A program made the translations under genes and the position numbers. From the NCBI RefSeq assembly GCF_050113635.1, contig NZ_JBNJLT010000003.1, forward strand, positions 124,001 through 188,000: a stretch of DNA of 64,000 nt, read 5' to 3'. The stretch is from Marinimicrobium sp050113635. GTDB lineage: Bacteria > Pseudomonadota > Gammaproteobacteria > Pseudomonadales > Cellvibrionaceae. Positions 52,875 to 59,519 of the stretch are shown piece after piece. The notes beneath the pieces are model-generated. The model saw only the letters and a program-made list of their open reading frames with translations. It did not search any database and was not told where the DNA came from. How positions within the stretch are numbered: the stretch's first letter is position 1; each line of letters opens with the position of its first letter.

Positions 52875-53480
52875 ATGCCACGCGTTGCTAAATATAATCG
52901 TAATGAGGCCTTGGCGAAAGCCGTGTCTTTGTTCTGGGCAAACGGTTATCACGGCACGTCACTCAAGCAGCTTGAGCAGGCGCTCGATATGCGACCCGGC
53001 AGTCTCTACGCGGCATTTGGTAATAAACAGTCGCTGTTTCTCGAAGCGTTGAATGCGTATGCCGATGAACTGGTATCCCAACTGGAGGGTTGCCTTGCGG
53101 ATGAACCGTCGTCGTTGTCGGCGCTTAAAGCGTTTATTCGGCAGCTGATTCTGTGTAATGCCGACAGCATGGAACCTCCTGCACGCGCCTGCATGATTGT
53201 TAAAACCCTGCTGGAAGTGCGCGATGAAGATGAGCCGCTTGGCAGCCGCGTGAATGAATTGCTCGCCGATGTGGAAGAGTTGTTTGAAGATTTGTTGCGC
53301 CGTGCCCAGCGCGAAGGTGAATTGCGCGCAGATGTCCAGTGTGATCGGCTGGCTCGCTTACTGCAGGTGCAAGTCATGGGTGCTCGCACGTTCGCGCAAC
53401 GCCGGGTTTCCAATCAGTCCGTCGAGTCAGTCGTGGAAGACATTGAGGCGATGATCGACAGCTATCGCGTGCGGCATTGA
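52875..53480 (+). CDS. TetR/AcrR family transcription regulator
   Basis: This 201-residue protein has an N-terminal helix-turn-helix domain (about 8-55: ALAKAVSLFWANGYHGTSL and GSLYAAFGNKQSLF). The C-terminal ligand domain contains RACMIVKTLLEV, a block common in the TetR_C regulators near oxidoreductase genes. It ends 46 bases from the convergent end of the binding-protein gene and is divergent from the DUF1853 gene. Its target could be the neighbouring operon, but no operator was identified. Confidence 0.9.
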   Translation: MPRVAKYNRNEALAKAVSLFWANGYHGTSLKQLEQALDMRPGSLYAAFGNKQSLFLEALNAYADELVSQLEGCLADEPSSLSALKAFIRQLILCNADSMEPPARACMIVKTLLEVRDEDEPLGSRVNELLADVEELFEDLLRRAQREGELRADVQCDRLARLLQVQVMGARTFAQRRVSNQSVESVVEDIEAMIDSYRVRH

Positions 53481-53526
53481 TCCTGCACTGCCGCACGCTT
53501 TAACCGCTTCGGAAAGCGACCCGGAT

Positions 53527-54594
53527 TTAGAGTTCTCCGTCGGCCGCCATTTGCGTAAAGTGATTGTTGAAGCGCATTTTCACGTTGTTTTTGTTTCCCC
53601 AGATTTCTCCATCGGGCAGTTCAATGCCGATGGCATCCGGTGCCGGGGCGCCTTCACCGAGTAACCCGTGGCGGAAAGAGAACTCGGTGACGAACGACAT
53701 GGTTTTCTCCGCTTGCTCGCTGGTGAGGAAATCCAGTTTCTGTTGCGGGGTGTAAAACAGCTCTGTGGCATCAAGCTGAACCTGATAACCGTCCAGGTCA
53801 GTACCCGCCGCAGCGGCCATCATTTGCTTGGCGGCTTTCGCCTCGGCGTCGTCGGCATTCATGATGGACATGGCTTCAAACCACGCGCCAGTGAGCGCTT
53901 TACCCAGTTCCGGGTTTGCTTCCAGCGTCTCTGTTTTCACCGCCAGGATGTCCAGAATTTCGCCGGGAATTTCGGTGGAGTCGAAGACTTTGACGGCATC
54001 CGGATGTTTCAAGACCTCTTCCAGTTGTGGATTCCACAAGGTGCTGGCCTGTACAGCCGGGTCGTTAAAGGCGCTGGCAATGTCCGCATCCGATGTGTTG
54101 ACCACCGTGATATCACGCTCGGTCATTCCGGCGGACTCCAGAGCGCGCGCGAGCGTGTAGTGTGAAACGGATAACTCCAGCAGGTACACATCCCGGCCTT
54201 TGATGTCTTCCATGGAGTCGCCGTTTTTCAGCACCACGGCGTCGTTGCCGTTGGAGTAATCGCCAGTGATGAGGGCCGTGGTGTCAACGCCGGAGGCAGC
54301 GGGAATAGTCAGCAGATCCATGTTGGTCATAGTGGCGGCGTCGAAACGACCGGCGGTGTACATATTGATGGCTTCAATGTAATCGTTGATCTGCACCAGC
54401 TCCACGTCAATACCGTACTTCTTGGCCCACTTATCCATCAGGCCGGTTTCCTCAATGTAATACCAGGGCATCCAGCCGACATAGATGGACCAGGCGACTG
54501 TGAACTTTTTCGGTTCTTCCTGAGCGTGTGCGAACACGGCGGACAAACTTAAGGCGGCAGCGAGAGTGAGTGATTGCAGTAGGCGAAAAATCAT
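53527..54594 (-). CDS. ABC transporter periplasmic binding protein, urea-carboxylase-region type (orphan)
   Basis: This 355-residue exported protein has a signal peptide (cut near FAHA-QE) without a lipobox Cys. The NMT1/sulfonate-type binding fold starts FTVAWSIYVGWMPWYYIEE and includes VELVQINDYIEAINMY. I recognise it as the group named for urea carboxylase regions (TIGR03427), some of which occur with guanidine riboswitches. No permease or ATPase gene is nearby, so it must borrow a transporter or act otherwise. It is the third gene of the riboswitch operon, 45 bases after the second, with a GGAG ribosome site. Confidence 0.85.
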   Translation of the reverse strand: MIFRLLQSLTLAAALSLSAVFAHAQEEPKKFTVAWSIYVGWMPWYYIEETGLMDKWAKKYGIDVELVQINDYIEAINMYTAGRFDAATMTNMDLLTIPAASGVDTTALITGDYSNGNDAVVLKNGDSMEDIKGRDVYLLELSVSHYTLARALESAGMTERDITVVNTSDADIASAFNDPAVQASTLWNPQLEEVLKHPDAVKVFDSTEIPGEILDILAVKTETLEANPELGKALTGAWFEAMSIMNADDAEAKAAKQMMAAAAGTDLDGYQVQLDATELFYTPQQKLDFLTSEQAEKTMSFVTEFSFRHGLLGEGAPAPDAIGIELPDGEIWGNKNNVKMRFNNHFTQMAADGEL

Positions 54595-54639
54595 AGTGTG
54601 TCTCCAAAAGTTATAGAAACCAGCGACGGGATTGGTGAT

Positions 54640-55578
54640 TCAAAACAAGTGTCGGGTATAACGGGTGAGTGTTGCGGCTTCCTGCTCGAACCAGCGGTTC
54701 GACTCAGGGGTGGAAGGCGTGCTCAGCTTAAAGGGGTAGTGAGGCTCCAGACTATCGACTTCGAAGCGGCGCTCGTAATGGTGGTCGCCTTGGTGCCAGC
54801 GTTGCCGGACCTGTTGCTGGTCGGGCAGCCACTCGAAATCACTCTCTGGCCACAGCGGGTTACCACACCGCTCGGGCCGGGTGCTGTGCTGCACAGTAAA
54901 ACCTTGAGTTAGCGAGCCTTCGGCGATTGAGGTTTCAAAATCGAACAGCGGCGCTGGCGAGGCCGATTTATCCAGCTGCACGTTTACCTGTTCGGTCAGT
55001 GTCGAATGTGAGTCGGGCAAAGGCTGAGTTCGTCCCAGTACGAGGCCGGCGTAGCGACCGGCAATAATCAGTGCGCCGTCGCGGGGGATTCGTTCTCCGG
55101 TATCGAGCCGGGTTTCCTCGCGCAGTCGCAACCCAATCAACGGGCCCGGCTCGCTGGGCTGGAGACGCCAGTCTTCCACGTAAGCACCGCTCGGTGCGAA
55201 CTCAATCATGCAGTTGCCAACGCGTCGCAAACAAGCGGGCTCGGGCCAGCGGTTGTGGTTTTGCAAAGCGGTGGTCTCGCTCCAGCTCAACTGCTGGCCA
55301 TCCCAGTGAGCGAGTGCTGACCAGCCTTCATATTGCGAGAGAGCTTTCCAGTCCGATGTCGAGCGATCCAGCAATGTGGAAGTGACGCGCTGGTCAAAGC
55401 GCGGCAAACGCAGGTCGACCGTGAGGTGACGACTTTGCAGCCAGTACACGGTGGTTTGATGATCGGATTCCCCATTGGCGAAACTGATGCATTGGCGGCG
55501 GAAGCAGCCCAGCATCCATTCGGGGACGCCGGAGGTGCTATGCCTGGGGTATCGCTCCAGAATGGTCTGCAAACTCAT
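54640..55578 (-). CDS. Unknown cytoplasmic protein of the riboswitch operon
   Basis: This 312-residue protein has no signal peptide, membrane segment or recognised catalytic motif. It is rich in Trp, Arg and Gln and looks beta-rich. Blocks that may be conserved are VYWLQSRHLTVDLRLP, GNCMIEFAPSGAYVEDW and DGALIIAGRYAGLVLGR; these suggest a lipocalin-like or other beta-barrel fold, which is only a guess. Its ATG overlaps the oxygenase stop codon (ATGA), so it is tightly coupled to that enzyme. No family was recognised. Confidence 0.8.
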   Translation of the reverse strand: MSLQTILERYPRHSTSGVPEWMLGCFRRQCISFANGESDHQTTVYWLQSRHLTVDLRLPRFDQRVTSTLLDRSTSDWKALSQYEGWSALAHWDGQQLSWSETTALQNHNRWPEPACLRRVGNCMIEFAPSGAYVEDWRLQPSEPGPLIGLRLREETRLDTGERIPRDGALIIAGRYAGLVLGRTQPLPDSHSTLTEQVNVQLDKSASPAPLFDFETSIAEGSLTQGFTVQHSTRPERCGNPLWPESDFEWLPDQQQVRQRWHQGDHHYERRFEVDSLEPHYPFKLSTPSTPESNRWFEQEAATLTRYTRHLF

Positions 55579-56621
55579 ACGTTTGAACCCCCATGGCCAA
55601 ACGACGATAGCTCGCGGGCGCCGTCAGGCAGTTGTATGTCGCCCTCGGCAATGCGCTTTTTGAGATACTCGAAGGTTTGCAGGGTTTGCGCGTACAGGTG
55701 TTCGCCGGCGATCAGTGGCGGGTAGCGCGGCGGGTTCTTATCGTTGGTCAATGCCGCCAGCGGTTCAATGCGGGTGTCGTAATCCAGGCTGCAAAATAAC
55801 GGGAAAGAGTAGCGCTCCTGAGCGACCTTGCGCACTCGGTGCGAGGTGGCCACGTAGTAACCATTGCTCAACGCCTCCATCATATCGCCGATGTTGATCA
55901 CAAACGTGTCGTCGATCAAAGGAACGTCAATCCACTCCCCGGCGCCATTCATTACTTCCAGGCCGGGCGCAGTGGGCAACAGAATGGTGAAGCATTCGTA
56001 GTCGGTATGGGCACCAATGCCTGGCCGGTCCGGCGGCATGTCCTGGTTGAAGGGGTAGTGTATCAACCGCAACTGGCTCGGCGGGCGGGTCAGGTGTTGG
56101 GTAAAGGTGTCTTCTTCGAGCCCCAGCGCAAGGGCGAACCCTTGAAACAGGTGACGGCCCAGGTCGAGTGCGGCCCGGTAATAGGCTTCAATGTCCTCGC
56201 GAAACCCCGGCATTTCCGGCCACTGGTTTGGGCCGAGCATGGGGCGACGCCACTGGTGGTCCGGCATATCGAAGCCCAGGTCGTAGGTTTCTTTTTTGTC
56301 CACCGTGGCACTGCCGTAAAACTGCTCTTCGCCTTCGGGCACATAGCCACTGTGGTTCACTGAATGGCCGATGTAATTGCGCATTTTTTCCGCAAATGGC
56401 AGCGAGAAATAAGCGTGGGTGCGCTGGAGCAGTGTGTCGATGAGTCCGGGGTCGATACCGTGTCCGGTGATATAAAGAAACCCCGCATCCCGGGCTGCCC
56501 GGCCCAAAGCGTCGGCGGTGGTTTTGCGCGTGTCGGGATCACTCGAGCGCAGGCCTGAAATATCCACCAGCGGGAGTTGCTGGAAGGCGGTATGGGGTGT
56601 GTCGGGGACCGCTGATGTCAT
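55575..56621 (-). CDS. 2-oxoglutarate/Fe(II)-type oxygenase (isopenicillin N synthase family)
   Basis: This 348-residue non-heme iron enzyme has the facial triad His205, Asp207 (GAHTDYECFTIL) and His261 (VATSHRV). Arg270-Tyr-Ser272 (RYSFPLF) matches the RxS motif that binds the 2-oxoglutarate carboxylate. The N-terminal DIOX_N block reads LPLVDISGL and DAGFLYITGHGI. All catalytic residues are present. It is the first gene of the operon, behind a guanidine-II-type riboswitch and an AGAGAGG ribosome site. Relatives include ethylene-forming enzyme and arginine or homoarginine hydroxylases, some of which release guanidine. The substrate here is inferred from the riboswitch, not from sequence. Confidence 0.9.
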   Translation of the reverse strand: MTSAVPDTPHTAFQQLPLVDISGLRSSDPDTRKTTADALGRAARDAGFLYITGHGIDPGLIDTLLQRTHAYFSLPFAEKMRNYIGHSVNHSGYVPEGEEQFYGSATVDKKETYDLGFDMPDHQWRRPMLGPNQWPEMPGFREDIEAYYRAALDLGRHLFQGFALALGLEEDTFTQHLTRPPSQLRLIHYPFNQDMPPDRPGIGAHTDYECFTILLPTAPGLEVMNGAGEWIDVPLIDDTFVINIGDMMEALSNGYYVATSHRVRKVAQERYSFPLFCSLDYDTRIEPLAALTNDKNPPRYPPLIAGEHLYAQTLQTFEYLKKRIAEGDIQLPDGARELSSFGHGGSNV

Positions 56622-56689
56622 GCCGATTACCTCTCTGGTTGCGTTGCTTCTAGATTATCCGGGCCCACGGTTTGTCCGGGCCAAAGATT

Positions 56690-56743
56690 ATCTGGTCGTC
56701 CAGATGGTAAAGCGGTCTCCTAGACCGTCCGGGTCGTCCCGGA
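56690..56743 (-). ncRNA. Guanidine-II (mini-ykkC) riboswitch
   Basis: Reading the minus strand, hairpin P1 is TCCGGG-ACGA-CCCGGA (56743-56728) and hairpin P2 is ATCTGG-ACGA-CCAGAT (56705-56690). Each is a perfect 6-bp stem with an ACGA loop, a match to the ACGR loops that define mini-ykkC. The linker is 22 nt, within the range I recall for the class (about 7-40), and can itself fold (GGTCT-AGG-AGACC). Each ACGR hairpin is known to bind one guanidinium and the two loops dock, usually raising translation. P2 ends 68 nt before the oxygenase ATG, somewhat far from the ribosome site. Confidence 0.88.
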
Positions 56744-56810
56744 GGTCGGTGCCTCAGTCATTGACGCACCTTGCGGTGGGCGATGTTTGGGTGTCGCGCT
56801 GTAGGAATAA

Positions 56811-56826
56811 GGCAGTTTTCATGCCA
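56811..56826 (-). promoter_or_regulatory. Sigma-54-like promoter of the riboswitch operon
   Basis: The minus strand reads TGGCATGAAAACTGCC. Against TGGCACG-N4-TTGCA it keeps GG and GC at exact spacing and differs at three positions (T for C, C for T, C for A). Transcription would start near 56800, about 57 bases before riboswitch hairpin P1. Sigma-54 control would fit a nitrogen-source operon. No clear NtrC site was found. Confidence 0.5.
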
Positions 56827-56951
56827 TTTGATTAAAAAACCGCCGATTACCCGATAGAGCAAGGTGGTTGGCCGGGAGGAGTGGGTAAGGGCGACAAGGC
56901 GCTGTGCACTGCAATGGCTCAATGTGGAGGGCGGGTGTGCTATTTCGGGGC

Positions 56952-56983
56952 GCTTCCCGCCGCGAGGGTGCGGAGCGGGAAGC
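56952..56983 (-). terminator. Hairpin after the imelysin-like gene
   Basis: GCTTCCCGC and GCGGGAAGC form a 9-bp stem with a 14-base loop starting 9 bases after the stop codon. It may end the HAD-independent imelysin transcript. There is no T tract, so factor-independent termination is uncertain. Confidence 0.45.
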
Positions 56984-56991
56984 ATTGCGCG

Positions 56992-58179
56992 TTACTGCTG
57001 CTCAATTGGCTCCAGGTGTTCCGTGGTATCCAGTGTCGGCGTCGAGAGCGGGTCACTGGGAGTCAGCAGGTCGGCCAGCACGGGTAGCGACGATGGCCAC
57101 TCAGTGCCAGCGGTGTCATTAGCCGCGGTGAGGGCATTGTTGATGGGTTGCCAGGCTTGCTGCCAGGCATCTTGGTCGGCTGGCGATAAGAGCTGGCTCA
57201 GCAGTGTCGGGTTGCCGGTGCTCAGTAATTGGTCGGTGCCGCTTAGCGCGGCGAGCACGGGCTGCTCGTTGCGGCCGGCAAAGCGGTTGTGGGCCTGCTC
57301 CGACGTCTCTTGCTGGGCCAGGGCGTCGGGCAAACGGTTTCCCAGAAGCATAATCAATGCCTCACGCAATAGCGGCAGGCGGCTCGCTGGATGCAAGTGG
57401 TGATAGGTGGCAGTGGGGCGCAGGTTGGTGGCCTGCCAGCGCTGCTCCAGAGCGTTTAAGTCATCCTGTAGCAACTGGCTGATCAGCCGGGTTAGTTCGC
57501 GGCGGCGATTGCGGGGAAGTTGGGCCTCGGACAACTCGGCCTCGCGTTGCTCATCCTGAACCTCTCGCTGATAGATAAAGTCGTCGGCTGTCCGGGTGCC
57601 GGTTTCCCCCCACAGCAAGAACTCCAGGGCATGCAGCCCCAGTACGACGTCGGCGTCATCAGTCAGACCATGTTGCTCCCTGAGCGTGGCGGCGTTGATA
57701 GGCAAAGTAATGTCGTTGACGATGCCGCTGTAGGGGTATTGCTCGAGGCCATCGAGGTAGCCGGGTTGTAACGGATGAGCGTCGATCAGGAAGCGTATCT
57801 GATTGAGGTCAGCAAACAAACCGGGGTTGCTTTCTCCCAGTGTCAGCAGAGGCGTCAGTCGGTGCCAGCGGTTGTGGCATTGATGCCAGTGGGAGCGAGC
57901 ATCGGTCAGGCGCTGTTCGTCGGGCGCTTCCAGCAGTGTTTGCAGCACGGAGTGAAAGGCATCGCATAAAGTGTTCGTATCACGGAGCCATGTCTCTCCG
58001 AGCGCCCAGGCGGCTGTGGTGGCCTGTTCCAATGCGGGATCGGGTGGCCCCAGCGTCGTCTTTGGTTCGGGGGAGGCAAGTTCGGGTGGGGGTGGGGCGG
58101 AGGATTCTCCGCCTCGATCACAACCGACAAGAATCAGGCTCAGCAGCACAGGCCAGCAACGATGGACAAGCGGGGGCAC
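56992..58179 (-). CDS. Imelysin-like (M75 family) lipoprotein
   Basis: This 395-residue protein starts with GTG and has a lipoprotein signal with lipobox LVGC (Cys20), followed by a Pro/Glu-rich spacer. The imelysin signature GxHxxE appears as LGLHALEFLLWGE. Imelysin-like proteins are periplasmic or outer-membrane helical proteins, several of them linked to iron uptake; peptidase activity is doubtful. No iron transport genes lie nearby. It begins 3 bases after the HAD gene and is probably co-transcribed with it. Confidence 0.85.
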   Translation of the reverse strand: MPPLVHRCWPVLLSLILVGCDRGGESSAPPPPELASPEPKTTLGPPDPALEQATTAAWALGETWLRDTNTLCDAFHSVLQTLLEAPDEQRLTDARSHWHQCHNRWHRLTPLLTLGESNPGLFADLNQIRFLIDAHPLQPGYLDGLEQYPYSGIVNDITLPINAATLREQHGLTDDADVVLGLHALEFLLWGETGTRTADDFIYQREVQDEQREAELSEAQLPRNRRRELTRLISQLLQDDLNALEQRWQATNLRPTATYHHLHPASRLPLLREALIMLLGNRLPDALAQQETSEQAHNRFAGRNEQPVLAALSGTDQLLSTGNPTLLSQLLSPADQDAWQQAWQPINNALTAANDTAGTEWPSSLPVLADLLTPSDPLSTPTLDTTEHLEPIEQQ

Positions 58180-58182
58180 GAA

Positions 58183-58839
58183 TCAGTCCCTCAGTGAGAG
58201 TATGGGCCACTGCCGTTCCCGCGCGATGCGCTCCAGACGGGCATCGGGGTCTACGGCCGTGGGGTGGCCAACGGCTTCCAGCAGCGGCAGATCATTGGCG
58301 GAGTCGCTGTAAAAGTAAGCGTCCTCCAGCGGGTGAGGATTCTTTTCGAGCCACTGTTCCAGGCGAATAACTTTGCCGTGCTGAAAGGTCGGGGTTCCGG
58401 TGGGGCGCCCGGTAAAGCCATTCGGGCCCCGTTCGGCCTCGCTGGCAAGAAGGGCGGGAATGCCCAGCCGCTCGGCAATAGGGGCGGTAACGACATTGTT
58501 GGTGGCGGTGATAATGAGTAACTGGTGATTCTGGCGGCGGTGTTGATCGATTAGCTCGCCCGCTTTTTTGAGCATCAGTGGCTCCACCCAATCGAGCATG
58601 AATTCGCGTTGCAATTCGAGAATGTCTGCATCACTCAGGGTGCCGAAAGGGGCCAGTGAGAAGTGGAGGTACTCGTCAATGTCCAGAGTGCCGTCTTGAT
58701 AGGCGCGGTAAAAAGCGTCGTTTTTCTCCCGGTAGAGGTCGGCGTCCACCAGCGCTTTGTGAATCATGAATTCGCCCCAGCGGTGGTCGCTGTCACCGGC
58801 AATCAGCGTGTTGTCGAGGTCAAAAATCGCGAGGGTCAC
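58183..58839 (-). CDS. HAD-IB family phosphatase (SerB/CicA-like)
   Basis: The protein is 218 residues from a GTG at 58839 (MTLAIFDLDNTLIAGDSDH). The ATG at 58890 adds 17 residues with no ribosome site or family support. Motif I is FDLDNTL, motif II the ITATN segment, motif III includes GKVIRLEQW, and motif IV is YSDSANDLPLLE. The substrate cannot be read from sequence; relatives hydrolyse phosphoserine-like or histidinol phosphates. The same gene precedes rppH divergently in Pseudomonas. Confidence 0.88.
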   Translation of the reverse strand: MTLAIFDLDNTLIAGDSDHRWGEFMIHKALVDADLYREKNDAFYRAYQDGTLDIDEYLHFSLAPFGTLSDADILELQREFMLDWVEPLMLKKAGELIDQHRRQNHQLLIITATNNVVTAPIAERLGIPALLASEAERGPNGFTGRPTGTPTFQHGKVIRLEQWLEKNPHPLEDAYFYSDSANDLPLLEAVGHPTAVDPDARLERIARERQWPILSLRD

Positions 58840-59003
58840 GGGTCGGCGGTCCTGGTTGGTTGGCGGCCGCCTAGCATAGCGGCTCGGCATCGGGGGCTCA
58901 ACCGTGATAATTGCTGAGCGCGTTCGGTTTGTGGAACAATAGGCTGATCTGCGCGCTGTTCGCGCCCTCTTTCAATAATGACCGATAAGGATCGCAAGCC
59001 CCC

Positions 59004-59519
59004 GTGATTGATGCCGAAGGTTTTCGCCCCAACGTGGGTATCGTTCTTACCAGTGATCAGGGCCAATTGCTCTGGGCACGGCGCGTGGGGGGGCAGGATG
59101 CGTGGCAGTTTCCGCAGGGTGGCATCCACGAGGGTGAATCACCGGAGCAGGCGTTGTATCGCGAGCTTCAGGAAGAAATCGGATTGACGGAGAAAGATGT
59201 GTCGGTTGTGGCCTGTACCCGGGGATGGCTGCGTTATCGCTTGCCGAACCGCCTGGTTCGTCACAATTCTCAGCCGCTGTGCCTGGGCCAAAAGCAAAAG
59301 TGGTTTTTGTTGCGTCTGGTCTCGTCGGACAGTGAGATTACGTTGAATAATGGCGGGCGAGCGGAATTTGATGACTGGCGCTGGGTCAGTTACTGGTATC
59401 CGCTGGGTAAAGTGGTTGCTTTCAAGCGCGAAGTTTATCGCCGCGCCCTTAAAGAATTGGCACCCTGGCACAGTCAACTCGAAGCCGCGGTGCCTGCTTC
59501 GGTAAAAACAACATGCTGA
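59004..59519 (+). CDS. rppH: RNA pyrophosphohydrolase RppH
   Basis: This 171-residue Nudix hydrolase starts with GTG (MIDAEGFRPNVGIVL). The Nudix box GGIHEGESPEQALYRELQEE is complete, and WQFPQGG precedes it. It removes pyrophosphate from mRNA 5' ends and triggers decay. Its last 7 bases overlap ptsP. Confidence 0.96.
   Translation: MIDAEGFRPNVGIVLTSDQGQLLWARRVGGQDAWQFPQGGIHEGESPEQALYRELQEEIGLTEKDVSVVACTRGWLRYRLPNRLVRHNSQPLCLGQKQKWFLLRLVSSDSEITLNNGGRAEFDDWRWVSYWYPLGKVVAFKREVYRRALKELAPWHSQLEAAVPASVKTTC

Larger units (their letters stand above)
56622..56991. other. 370-base regulatory region upstream of the oxygenase operon
   Basis: There is no gene here. On the minus strand it holds a sigma-54-like promoter (56811-56826), a tandem-hairpin riboswitch (56690-56743) and a third stem (GGCCC/GGGCC, 56661-56682) before the oxygenase ribosome site. 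At its right end is a hairpin behind the imelysin gene. A short CACC-TTGC-GGTG palindrome lies near 56766-56777. Confidence 0.7.
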
